Below are positions 6,933 through 14,185 of a stretch of DNA of 16,694 bases, piece after piece (the first letter of the stretch is position 1; each line of letters starts with the position of its first letter). The notes under the pieces are model-generated. The model saw only the letters and a program-made list of their open reading frames with translations, made no database searches and had not been told where the DNA came from. The translations under genes were made by a program, and so were the position numbers. Origin of the DNA: Bacillota bacterium (GTDB lineage Bacteria > Bacillota_E > JAJZYS01 > JAJYTV01); assembly GCA_021845645.1 (NCBI GenBank), contig JAJZVM010000086.1, positions 1 to 16,694 on the forward strand, given 5' to 3'.

Positions 6933-8075
6933 ATGCGCATCGCCATGCTGCACTGGGCCTTTCCGCCCGTGGTGGGCGGAGTCGAGACGCACCTCGAGGA
7001 GCTCGGTGCGGCGCTCGTGCGGCGCGGACACCACGTCTTCGCACTGGTCGGCGACGAAGCGGCAAACCGCCGCAACCACCGCGGCATCGCGGTCCAGGGC
7101 GATCCTCTGATGCAGCCGCGCCAGGACGCTGACGGCGGCAAGCTCTACGAACTTCTCTGCCGCTTCGTGGACCAGGTCCGCCCCGACGTGCTGCACGCGC
7201 ACAACATGCATTACTTCTCGACGACGCACGCCGAGGCGCTCAGGCGGCTCAAGGCGCGCTACCGCCTGCCGCTCGTGCTCACGGCCCACAACGCGTGGCA
7301 TGACCGCCTCGGCGCCGAACTGCTGCGCTACCTCGATCTCTGGGACCGCGTCATTGCGGTCAGCCGCTATCTCAGGTCGACGCTGGCGGCGCAGGGCTAC
7401 TTGGCGGATCGCATCGACGTCGTGCACCACGGCATCGATCCCGAGCGTTGGGCCAACGTCGCCTATGCTCCCGCCGCGCCGCCCACCGTCTTCCACCCGG
7501 CCCGCCTCAGTCTCGACAAGGGCAGCCTCACGCTGGTGCGCGCCCTGCATCGGATCCGCCATCATCTCCCGGAGGCCAGGCTGATGCTCGCGGGCACCGG
7601 CACCATCGTCGACTTCGCCTCGCGCCAGGCGCGCGAGGTGTCGCTCGTGCGGCGCGAGATCCGGCGCCTCGGCCTCGAGGACGCCGTCACCCTCGAAGCC
7701 ATCCCCTGGGCCGAAATGCCCGCCGCCTTCGGCCGTGCACAGGTCGTGACCTACCCCTCCCGCTTCGACGAGCCGTTCGGCATCGCCGCGCTCGAAGGCA
7801 TGGCGGCGGGCCGGCCGGTCGTTGTGACGCAGGTCGGCGGCATGCCGGAGTTCGTTCGCGACGGCGTCGACGGCTTCGTCGTGGAGCCTGGCGACGAGGA
7901 GGAACTCTCCGAGCGACTGCTCTACCTCCTCGCCCATCCGATCCTGGCCCAGCGCATGGGCGCGGCTGCCCGCGAGCGGGCCATGCGGCGCTTCCACCTG
8001 CGCGAGATGCTGGAGTCCACGCTGGCCGTCTACGAGCGCGCGTTCAGCCCTCGTCGCCTTCCCGCGAGGGTCTGA
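6933..8075 (+). CDS. GT4-type glycosyltransferase (GT-B fold)
   Basis: The 380-residue protein would transfer a sugar from a nucleotide-sugar donor to an unknown acceptor. The N-terminal Rossmann half has FPPVVGGVETHLEEL (10-24), the glycine loop and first helix of GT4 enzymes, and HAHNMHYF at about 90. The C-terminal half has HHGID, FHPARLSLDKGS and AGTG. YPSRFDEPFGIAALEGMAAG follows, carrying the E-x7-E pair (E280, E288) that grips the donor, then VGGMPEFV. The start ATG 6933 follows an AAAGGTGG site. No membrane helix or signal peptide is seen. It could act in glycogen, trehalose-like solute, glycolipid or capsule synthesis. The converging debranching enzyme gene makes a storage or compatible-solute role plausible but not shown. 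The last 32 bases overlap that gene tail to tail. Confidence 0.9.
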   Translation: MRIAMLHWAFPPVVGGVETHLEELGAALVRRGHHVFALVGDEAANRRNHRGIAVQGDPLMQPRQDADGGKLYELLCRFVDQVRPDVLHAHNMHYFSTTHAEALRRLKARYRLPLVLTAHNAWHDRLGAELLRYLDLWDRVIAVSRYLRSTLAAQGYLADRIDVVHHGIDPERWANVAYAPAAPPTVFHPARLSLDKGSLTLVRALHRIRHHLPEARLMLAGTGTIVDFASRQAREVSLVRREIRRLGLEDAVTLEAIPWAEMPAAFGRAQVVTYPSRFDEPFGIAALEGMAAGRPVVVTQVGGMPEFVRDGVDGFVVEPGDEEELSERLLYLLAHPILAQRMGAAARERAMRRFHLREMLESTLAVYERAFSPRRLPARV

Positions 8076-10167
8076 CGCCGCGCAGGACCCGCACCGGTAG
8101 CCGGGCGTCGCCTCCCACCTCGCAGCGCAGACCGCCGCGACGATCCCGTGCAACGTGCACGTCGAGCCTGCCGCCCGCCACCCAGAGACCGTCCACGTCG
8201 AGGCGGTCGAGGCCGGTCGGCAGGCTCGGCCGCAGCCGCACTTCCTTCGCCGCCACGACGAGGCCGAGCAGCAGGGTCACGATGTGGGGCACGCTGGCGG
8301 CCGACCAGGCCTGCACGGGGCACGCCGACGGGTAGCGCACAGGCTCCGTGCTCTCGTCCTTGCCGAAGCCCGAGAAGAGCTCCGGCAACCGACGTTCGGG
8401 ACGCCCGCGCGCCACGCGCAGCATCGCCTCGACGACCGCCATGGCCTGGCGGGGGTGCCCTGTGCGCCTGAGCCCCTCGGCGATCAGCACGTTGTCGTGC
8501 GGCCAGATGGAGCCGTTGTGGTAGGAGACCGGGTTGTAGCGCCCCTCGCCCGCCGCGAGGGTGCGCACGCCCCGGCCGCTCCAGAGCGGTGACGCGAGCA
8601 GGTCCTTCGCCAGGCGCGCGGCGCGTCCGCGGCGAGCGATGCCGGACCAGAGTACGTGCAGGCTATTGGAGGTGAAGGCGTCGATCGGACGGCCCTTGCC
8701 GTCCAGGCCCAGGGCGTAGCACCCGCGCTCGAGCCAGAAGTCCCGATCGAAGCTGCGGCGCAGGGCGGCTGCGAGGGCCTCCTGACGCCTGGCCTCGGGT
8801 TCGTCGCCGAGTTCCCGGAGCAGCCGCGCCCCGAGGATACGAGCCCGGTAGAGGTAACCCTGCACCTCCACGAGCGCGATCGGTCCTTCGGCCAGCCGGC
8901 CGTCCTCAAAATGGACCGCGTCCCAGGAGTCCTTCCAGCCCTGGTTGACGAGTCCCTCGCCGCCCTGGCGCTGGTAGCGCAGATAGCCCCGCTGGTCCAC
9001 CGAAGCGTCGATCCAGCGCAGGGCAAGGCGGAAGTTCCCTTCGAGGTCGCGCAGCAGGTCGCTGCGGCCGCTCGCGCGGATGTGCTCCTCGAGGGCGATG
9101 ATGAAGAGGAGGGTTGCGTCCACGGAGCCATAGTAGGGAAAGCGCGGAATGAGGGTCGGCACATCCGGGCCGGGCGGCGGGCGGAACTCGTGCAGGATCT
9201 TGCCCGGTGCCTCGTCTGTCTCGGGATCCCTGCGCGTGCCTTGGAGGCTCGCGAGAGCCCTCAGGGATCCCTCCCCCTGCCGGGGCAGGCAGAAGACGCT
9301 CATACGGCTCGCGATGAGGGCGTCCCGACCGAAGAGGGCGATGTACCAGGGGATGCCGGCCGCATAGGCGACGTTCGGGTCGCTGCTCGAGAGGCCGATG
9401 GCGCCGCCGCGGATCGAGAGTGCTTCGAGATCCTGCATGCTTCGGCGGAAGGCCTGCACGAGCACAGGCCCGAGCTGACCGCCCGCGTCGAGTTCCGGGT
9501 GCGGCGGGATGCTGCGGCAAGGGGCGCTCCGCACAGGCTCCAGGGCCGGGTCGAGGCCTGCGGTGAGGGCGAGTTCGGCTTGCCCGTGCGCGGGCACGGT
9601 CAGCTGGAAGGTCAGCGGTGCGCCCTCGCCCAGGTCCTCGTCGGCCGGCCGCGACAGGCGCAGGCGCACCGTCATGCCGCCCTGTTCCGCTGGAGCCCGA
9701 AAGAGATAGGTCCCGTCACCCTCTTGCGCGCCCTGCACGGGCGTCGTGCCGGATGTGCCGCCGTCGCCCAGGGCGTTGCGCTTGACGTGGAAGACATGGG
9801 CGAAGTCCGCGGCGAACTCCAGTTGCAGCCGGATGCGCCGATCATGCCCGCCGTAGTTGCGCAGGCGCAGCGTATCGCGGAATGCGCCGTCGAGCAGCGC
9901 GACGCGGCGTTCGAGCACGAGTTCGGCACGACCGTCGTGGGCGTAGGCGGGTGGCACGAGAAAGAACTGCGCTTCGCCCGCGCCAAGCGCGCGGCCGCTC
10001 AGGAGCAGCGAGCGGCGCCTGGCGATGCGCCAGGCGTAGCGGCTGCAGATCCGCCGGTCGCCGGCGTAGAGTCCCTGCTCGCCGACGGCCATTTCGCCGG
10101 CGGCGTCGAGGATCATGAACGTCTGCCCCCGGCTCAGCACAACCGCGCTGAGACTGCGATCGTCCAT
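8044..10167 (-). CDS. Glycogen debranching enzyme-type protein (amylo-alpha-1,6-glucosidase family)
   Basis: The 707-residue protein has two parts. Residues 1 to about 230 form a beta-rich N-terminal domain of the GDE_N type, including MAVGEQGLYAGDRRI and LRLRNYGGHDRRIRLQLEF. The rest is an alpha/alpha-barrel glycosidase. Barrel landmarks are NVAYAAGIPWYIALFGRDAL, FPYYGSVDATLLFI, EVQGYLYRA near 434, NSLHVLWSG and YHNGSIWPHDN near 551-559. It probably hydrolyses alpha-1,6 branches or small alpha-glucosides in the cytoplasm. Substrate specificity in this family varies, so the exact reaction is open. The start ATG 10167 (MDDRSL) follows GAGGGGG. The frame is open further upstream to 10650, but that part overlaps pckA antisense and is not protein-like. 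It is divergent from pckA across about 260 bases. Confidence 0.88.
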   Translation of the reverse strand: MDDRSLSAVVLSRGQTFMILDAAGEMAVGEQGLYAGDRRICSRYAWRIARRRSLLLSGRALGAGEAQFFLVPPAYAHDGRAELVLERRVALLDGAFRDTLRLRNYGGHDRRIRLQLEFAADFAHVFHVKRNALGDGGTSGTTPVQGAQEGDGTYLFRAPAEQGGMTVRLRLSRPADEDLGEGAPLTFQLTVPAHGQAELALTAGLDPALEPVRSAPCRSIPPHPELDAGGQLGPVLVQAFRRSMQDLEALSIRGGAIGLSSSDPNVAYAAGIPWYIALFGRDALIASRMSVFCLPRQGEGSLRALASLQGTRRDPETDEAPGKILHEFRPPPGPDVPTLIPRFPYYGSVDATLLFIIALEEHIRASGRSDLLRDLEGNFRLALRWIDASVDQRGYLRYQRQGGEGLVNQGWKDSWDAVHFEDGRLAEGPIALVEVQGYLYRARILGARLLRELGDEPEARRQEALAAALRRSFDRDFWLERGCYALGLDGKGRPIDAFTSNSLHVLWSGIARRGRAARLAKDLLASPLWSGRGVRTLAAGEGRYNPVSYHNGSIWPHDNVLIAEGLRRTGHPRQAMAVVEAMLRVARGRPERRLPELFSGFGKDESTEPVRYPSACPVQAWSAASVPHIVTLLLGLVVAAKEVRLRPSLPTGLDRLDVDGLWVAGGRLDVHVARDRRGGLRCEVGGDARLPVRVLRGVRPSREGDEG

Positions 10168-10331
10168 CGCATCGGCCCCCTCGGCGCCCTGGCCTGCGGA
10201 TCGGCCGGTGCGGCGCCCACCGAGGTAGAGGTTGCCCGCCCGGGACCTGGGCCAACACGATCTCCGGGCAAACGGCGGGGCGGCTTTGGCAGATGGGGTA
10301 GATACCTTTTTCGTATCACCTGATCGGATGG

Positions 10332-10343
10332 ATTGTGTACAAT
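10332..10343. promoter_or_regulatory. ATTGTGTACAAT palindrome in the pckA/debranching divergent region
   Basis: The arms ATTGT and ACAAT flank GT in a perfect interrupted palindrome. It ends with TACAAT, a 4-of-6 match to a -10 box for pckA. The -35 region is poor. A T-rich patch (CTTTTTCGTATC) lies just upstream. The same ATTGTRTAC core occurs at 6801 between the SOD and glycosyltransferase genes. It may be an operator of the GntR type, whose sites often resemble TTGTATACAA, or simply a -10 element. Confidence 0.4.
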
Positions 10344-10374
10344 GGTCCGTGTGGCATGCTTGGCAGGGTCCTTC

Positions 10375-10389
10375 GGCCGCCAGGCGGCC
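10375..10389 (+). repeat. Palindrome GGCCGCC-A-GGCGGCC in the pckA leader
   Basis: There are two exact 7-bp arms with a single central base, located between the promoter candidate and the ribosome binding site of pckA. As DNA it looks like an operator. As RNA it would form a very stable 5-bp stem with a 5-base loop, 23 bases before AAGGAG. Chance is less likely than for a shorter site, but the base composition is very GC-rich. Confidence 0.4.
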
Positions 10390-10426
10390 CGTTCTCTGGA
10401 ATAGAGCTATGAAGGAGCGTGGCGCG

Positions 10427-11998
10427 TTGCTCGAGATGCACCCGAGGAACACAGGCGGTGAGACCGCGACCGTCATCCACCTGGACCTGAGCGTCGCCGA
10501 GCTGGTGGAACACGCGCTGGCGAACGGCGAGGCGGTCCTCGCGGCGAATGGCGCGTTGCGCGCCACGACCGGCAAGTACACGGGACGGTCCCCCCGCGAC
10601 AAGTTCATCGTGCGCCATTCCGACAATCCTCTGGACGTCGCCTGGGGCAAGGTGAACCAGCCGCTCGACCCAAGTCACTTCGCGCAGCTGCATCGCAAGG
10701 TGGAGCACTACCTCGCCGAACGCAGCCACTACGTCACGGACGGCTTCGCGGGCGCGGATCCGCGCCACCGCATCGCGGTGCGCGTCGTCAGCGAATACGC
10801 CTGGCACAGCCTTTTCATCCGCCAGCTGTTGCTGCGGCCGTCGGCGTCGGGCGATCCCACGGGCACGAAGCCCTTCACCATCCTGGTGGCGCCAGGTGTC
10901 CACGCAGATCCGGCCGTCGACGGCACCAACTCCGACACCTTCATCGCTCTCGACTTCAAGCAGCGGATCGCTCTGATCGGCGGCACCGAGTACGCGGGCG
11001 AAATGAAGAAGAGCGTCTTCACCATTCTCAACGGCGAGCTGCCCGGTCGGGGTGTGCTGCCGATGCACTGCTCGGCCAACGTCGGCGAGCAGGGTGACGT
11101 CGCCCTCTTCTTCGGGCTCTCGGGCACCGGCAAAACGACGCTTTCCGCCGACCCTTCCCGCCGGCTGATCGGCGACGACGAGCACGGCTGGTCCGACGCA
11201 GGCGTCTTCAACTTCGAAGGCGGCTGCTACGCCAAGTGCATCGGCCTCGATCGCGAGCGCGAGCCGCAGATCTGGGATGCGATCCGCTTTGGCAGTGTGC
11301 TCGAGAACGTGGTGCTCGACGACGCGACGCGCCAGCCCGACTACACTGCGCAGACCCTCACGGAGAACACCCGCGCCGCCTACCCCGTCGATTACATTCC
11401 CGGCGCGGTGCAGGCGGGCATGGGCGGCCATCCCTCCACCATCCTCTTCCTCACCGCCGACGCCACGGGGGTCCTGCCGCCCGTGAGCCGCCTCACGGAG
11501 GCGCAAGCGATGTACCACTTCCTCGCCGGGTACACGTCCAAGCTCGCCGGCACCGAGCGCGGCGTGGAGGAGCCGCAGCCGACCTTCTCGACCTGTTTCG
11601 GCGAGCCGTTCCTGCCGCTCTCCCCCATGGCCTACGCCCGCATGCTCGGCGAGCGCATCCGGCGTCACGAGGCCCGCGTCTACCTCGTCAATACAGGCTG
11701 GTCCGGCGGCTCTTACGGCGAGGGCAGCCGCATCGCGCTGCGCCACACGCGGGCCATCGTCCAGGCGGCCATCGACGGCAGCCTCGAGCGGCAGACCTTC
11801 GCGAACCACCCCGTCTTCGGCCTCGCGATGCCGACCGCCTGTCCCGGCGTGCCGCAGGAGATCCTGGATCCCCGCGGCACCTGGCGGGACCCTCTGCGCT
11901 ACGACGAGATGGCGAGGCGGCTCGCACGGCAGTTCGTCGAGAACCAGAGCCGCTTCGATCTCGATCCAGAGGTCCTGGCCGCTGCGCCGAAGCCCTAA
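10427..11998 (+). CDS. pckA: Phosphoenolpyruvate carboxykinase (ATP)
   Basis: The 523-residue enzyme converts oxaloacetate and ATP to PEP and CO2, the entry step of gluconeogenesis. The ATP type is shown by [14 protein letters not shown] near the N-terminus, [27 protein letters not shown] and the P-loop [11 protein letters not shown] at about 230. [26 protein letters not shown] and [15 protein letters not shown] are also present. The length matches bacterial enzymes of about 525-540 residues. I chose TTG 10427 because AAGGAG (10412-10417) stands 9 bases ahead and this genome uses TTG often. ATG 10409 in the same frame has only a weak site and would add six residues. The frame is open back to 10232 but not protein-like there. 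It is a single-gene unit ending at a perfect hairpin. Confidence 0.97.
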   Translation: MLEMHPRNTGGETATVIHLDLSVAELVEHALANGEAVLAANGALRATTGKYTGRSPRDKFIVRHSDNPLDVAWGKVNQPLDPSHFAQLHRKVEHYLAERSHYVTDGFAGADPRHRIAVRVVSEYAWHSLFIRQLLLRPSASGDPTGTKPFTILVAPGVHADPAVDGTNSDTFIALDFKQRIALIGGTEYAGEMKKSVFTILNGELPGRGVLPMHCSANVGEQGDVALFFGLSGTGKTTLSADPSRRLIGDDEHGWSDAGVFNFEGGCYAKCIGLDREREPQIWDAIRFGSVLENVVLDDATRQPDYTAQTLTENTRAAYPVDYIPGAVQAGMGGHPSTILFLTADATGVLPPVSRLTEAQAMYHFLAGYTSKLAGTERGVEEPQPTFSTCFGEPFLPLSPMAYARMLGERIRRHEARVYLVNTGWSGGSYGEGSRIALRHTRAIVQAAIDGSLERQTFANHPVFGLAMPTACPGVPQEILDPRGTWRDPLRYDEMARRLARQFVENQSRFDLDPEVLAAAPKP

Positions 11999-12009
11999 GG
12001 ATACAGCCA

Positions 12010-12047
12010 AGCGAACGAGGCGGGCTCTCGGGCCCGCCTCGTTCGCT
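12010..12047. terminator. Perfect 16-bp hairpin, bidirectional terminator for pckA and the NifX-like gene
   Basis: Positions 12010-12025 and 12032-12047 are exact reverse complements around a 6-base loop TCTCGG. It lies 11 bases past the pckA stop and 10 bases past the stop of the converging gene. The tail on the plus strand (GTCTTCTGG) is only mildly T-rich. Confidence 0.8.
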
Positions 12048-12057
12048 GTCTTCTGGG

Positions 12058-12396
12058 CTATTCGGTCTTGCCGGCCTCCGCTGCCGCGGCGTCCAGGACG
12101 TCCTGCAAGGGGCCCTCGCCTGAAAACACCTTGATCTTCATGCTGTCGAGCATGCGCACCATGTGGTCGCCCATGTGGCCAGTGACGACGACATCGACGG
12201 CCTGCTCCTTGAGAAAGCGGGCGATCTGGGCGTGGTGCAACCCGTCGGCCATCTGGTCGTGCTGCAGGTCCCAGCGCACGTCGTGCTGCGAGACCTGCCA
12301 GCTGCCGCCGTCCGACGACGCGATCGCCACCCGCTGCGCCTTGCCGAATCCACCTCCGACCGTCTCCTGGCCGACCATCGTCAGGCAAATCACCAT
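12058..12396 (-). CDS. NifX/NifB-family (dinitrogenase iron-molybdenum cofactor-type) domain protein
   Basis: The 112-residue protein is one small alpha/beta domain of the NifX/NifB C-terminal type. Visible features are VAIASSDGGSWQVSQHD, WDLQHDQMADGLHHAQIARFL, VDVVVTGHMGDHMVRML and KIKVFSGEGPLQDVL. These match the His-rich HH-A-I-x-x-FL and GHMG-x-x-M-x-x-ML pattern of stand-alone members common in non-diazotrophs. Known relatives bind Fe/Mo clusters or metals. No nitrogenase gene is in the window, so a nitrogen-fixation role is not supported. The start ATG 12396 follows GGAGGAA. An extended -10 promoter lies about 50 bases upstream. The gene is monocistronic, converges on pckA and is divergent from the VOC-PCD fusion gene. 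Confidence 0.82.
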   Translation of the reverse strand: MVICLTMVGQETVGGGFGKAQRVAIASSDGGSWQVSQHDVRWDLQHDQMADGLHHAQIARFLKEQAVDVVVTGHMGDHMVRMLDSMKIKVFSGEGPLQDVLDAAAAEAGKTE

Positions 12397-12445
12397 CGTG
12401 CGGTTCCTCCGTTCCGGACACCTCGTGCCGAGGCTCCGTGGCCAG

Positions 12446-12454
12446 ACTATAGCA
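12446..12454 (-). promoter_or_regulatory. Extended -10 promoter of the NifX-like gene
   Basis: On the minus strand TGCTATAGT contains TATAGT (5 of 6 matches to TATAAT), preceded by the TGn extension. No -35 is needed or seen. Transcription would begin about 40 bases before the start codon. Confidence 0.5.
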
Positions 12455-12471
12455 CAAGCCTCCGGCTCGCG

Positions 12472-12517
12472 TTGCCAGGCGGGCCCAGAGGCCGTAGGCT
12501 GGAGGAAAGCCTCTGGG
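12472..12517 (+). promoter_or_regulatory. Promoter candidate and inverted repeat before the VOC-PCD gene
   Basis: TTGCCA (12472-12477, 5 of 6 to the -35 box) is followed 17 bases later by TAGGCT (12495-12500, a 3-of-6 match to the -10 box). The -10 lies inside an inverted repeat: CCCAGAGGC at 12484-12492 and GCCTCTGGG at 12509-12517. The right arm runs into the GGGGGGAG ribosome binding site. A protein bound to the repeat would cover both the -10 and the start of the transcript, so it is a good operator candidate, though unproven. Confidence 0.4.
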
Positions 12518-12530
12518 GGGAGCGCTTTTC

Positions 12531-13307
12531 ATGCCGGAGTACGTGGTGCCGGAAGGCGTGCGCATCGGGCACGTCCACTTGAGCGTATCGGATCTGGAGC
12601 GCGCGGAGCGCTTCTATGGCGGGCTCCTGGGGTTTGAGGTGATGCAGCGCTGGGGCGACGAGGCCCTGTTCGTCTCGGCCGGCGGCTACCACCACCACAT
12701 CGGCCTCAACATCTGGGCGGGGCGTGGCGCATCGCCCGCGCCAGCCGGGCACACGGGCCTCTACCACTTCGCCATCCTCTACCCCAGCCGCAGAGCCTTG
12801 GCCCAGGCCTACCTGCGCCTGCGCGCCGCCCGCTACCCGATCGACGGCGCCGCCGACCACGGCGTCAGCGAGGCGATCTACCTGCAGGACCCGGACCAGA
12901 ACGGCATCGAGATCTATAGGGACCGACGCGAGTCCGAGTGGCCGCGCAAGGATGGCGACATCGCCATGGGCACGCGCCGCCTCGACCTCGAGGGACTGCT
13001 CGCCGCGGCGAGCTACCAAGGCGACGCCTTGCGCGGCGAAGACGTCCTGGCGGCCCTTGCCGCGCTGCCGCACTTCCGCGGCGACGAGAACGCGCTCCGG
13101 GCCGAGATCGCCTGGCCGAACTTCTCGGCGGCCGTCGGTTTCGTCGACGAGCTCGCGCGGCTGGCGGAGCGGCAAAATCACCACCCCGACGTCGACCTCC
13201 GCTACCGGACGGTGCGCCTTCAGCTGAAGAGCCACGACGTCGACGGCGTGAGCCGCCGCGACATCGAGCTGGCCCAGGCGGTGGAGCGGCTGCTGGGCAA
13301 CGTCTAG
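12531..13307 (+). CDS. Fusion protein: CatE-like VOC domain plus pterin-4a-carbinolamine dehydratase
   Basis: The protein has 258 residues and two domains. Residues 8 to about 150 are a VOC (glyoxalase/extradiol dioxygenase fold) module of the Bacillus CatE kind: IGHVHLSVSDLERAERFY, GLYHFAIL, DHGVSEAIYLQDPD and NGIEIYRD. His14 or His16, His79 and Glu127 are the likely metal ligands. Residues about 160-258 are a pterin-4a-carbinolamine dehydratase (PCD/DCoH). It has AEIAWPNFSAAVGFVDELARL and then QNHHPDVDLRY with His217 and His218. His235 in SHDVDGVS stands 17 residues after the second His, as in the known catalytic triad. CatE proteins normally carry a second VOC half after MGT-x-x-LDL; here PCD stands in its place. 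PCD dehydrates 4a-hydroxytetrahydropterin during pterin recycling. The VOC substrate is unknown. The start ATG 12531 follows GGGGGGAG. Confidence 0.88.
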   Translation: MPEYVVPEGVRIGHVHLSVSDLERAERFYGGLLGFEVMQRWGDEALFVSAGGYHHHIGLNIWAGRGASPAPAGHTGLYHFAILYPSRRALAQAYLRLRAARYPIDGAADHGVSEAIYLQDPDQNGIEIYRDRRESEWPRKDGDIAMGTRRLDLEGLLAAASYQGDALRGEDVLAALAALPHFRGDENALRAEIAWPNFSAAVGFVDELARLAERQNHHPDVDLRYRTVRLQLKSHDVDGVSRRDIELAQAVERLLGNV

Positions 13308-14185
13308 AAGGCTTCGAGCCGAGCCGGGCGATCGGTGAAACCAAGGTCCAGCACAAACGCTCCAGGCATGGCCGCCGCAAAGGGCTCGACGGCCTGGCGA
13401 ACGGCAGTTGCCGCCTGAGGTTCCGCTAGGGCCAGCATGGTCGGACCAGATCCGGAAACGGGCATCGCCAGGGCTCCCGCAGCGTAGGCCGCCTTGCGGG
13501 CCGCGCTGCACCAGTCGCAGCCGCCGATGCGCTGCTCCTCGTGCAGCCGGTCTTCGGTGGCGGCCCGCAAAAGGCCGTAGTCGCCCTGCAGCAGGGCGTA
13601 GACAAGAAGCGCCGTGCGTCCGATGTTGTGGACCGCATCCTGCCGAGGCACGGAGGCGGGCATGCAGGCACGCGCCCGGGGGGTCGACGTGGAGCCGCCC
13701 GGATAGAGGACGATGGCGCGCAGGTTCGGCGCGGGCAGCCGCCGCACCAGCGTCTCCTTTGCGCCGCTTGCGATCGTGACGCCCCCGTAGAGGCAGGCTG
13801 CGACGTTGTCGGGATGACCCTCCAGCCCAACGGCGATGCGCAAGGCTTCCCGGTCGTCGAGCGGCCGGTCCAGAAAGGCGTCCGCCGCGCGCAGGCCGGC
13901 GCAGATCGCGGCAGCCGAGCTGCCCAGGCCCGAGCGCAGCGGCAGGAGCCGCGTCACCTCGACCGAGACTTCTGGAACCCTCAGGCCGCGACCTTGGAAG
14001 GCCTGCGCGAAGGCCTTGAGAAAGAGATTCGGCTCGCCGGGATCGTCCATGCCCTCGGGCCAGACGAAAGAGCTTGGGCCCTCGCGCACCGCGAAGGCGC
14101 CTTCGAGATCGAGGGCGGCTCCGAGCACGTCGAAACCCGGGCCGAGATTCGCCGTCGTCGCAGGCGCCGCGACCAAGGCGATCAT
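13304..14185 (-). CDS. thrB: Homoserine kinase (GHMP kinase family)
   Basis: The 293-residue enzyme phosphorylates L-homoserine with ATP in threonine synthesis. It has the GHMP motifs APATTANLGPGFDVLG (7-22), the phosphate loop LPLRSGLGSSAAA (82-94) and the C-terminal VSGSGPTMLAL. GLEGHPDNVAACLYGG is also typical. The ATG overlaps the thrC stop as ATGA, so translation is coupled. The product of this enzyme, O-phosphohomoserine, is the substrate of the thrC enzyme. The C-terminal stop interlocks with that of the VOC-PCD gene (CTAG at 13304-13307), leaving no room for a terminator between them. Confidence 0.95.
   Translation of the reverse strand: MIALVAAPATTANLGPGFDVLGAALDLEGAFAVREGPSSFVWPEGMDDPGEPNLFLKAFAQAFQGRGLRVPEVSVEVTRLLPLRSGLGSSAAAICAGLRAADAFLDRPLDDREALRIAVGLEGHPDNVAACLYGGVTIASGAKETLVRRLPAPNLRAIVLYPGGSTSTPRARACMPASVPRQDAVHNIGRTALLVYALLQGDYGLLRAATEDRLHEEQRIGGCDWCSAARKAAYAAGALAMPVSGSGPTMLALAEPQAATAVRQAVEPFAAAMPGAFVLDLGFTDRPARLEAF

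Noticed and set aside
6777..8153. 458-codon minus-strand frame opposite the glycosyltransferase gene
   Set aside because: It is His/Arg-rich shadow coding; the plus-strand GT4 motifs are decisive.
8656..10323. 555-codon + strand frame opposite the debranching enzyme gene
   Set aside because: The composition is shadow-like and there is no proper ribosome binding site; the minus strand carries a recognisable enzyme.
10346..10365. Possible sigma-54 (-24/-12) promoter before pckA (TGGCATGCTTGGCA)
   Set aside because: The spacing and the GC element at -12 do not fit TGGCAC-N5-TTGC.
10232..10426. In-frame upstream extension of pckA
   Set aside because: It runs through the promoter region and palindromes, and the residues do not match PEP carboxykinase N-termini.
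10168..10650. In-frame upstream extension of the debranching gene into pckA
   Set aside because: It is antisense to pckA and not protein-like; MDDRSL with a GAGGGGG site is a good start.
10316..12565. 749-codon minus-strand frame spanning pckA and the NifX-like gene
   Set aside because: It is antisense to pckA and out of frame with the NifX-like gene, with no protein-like segments.
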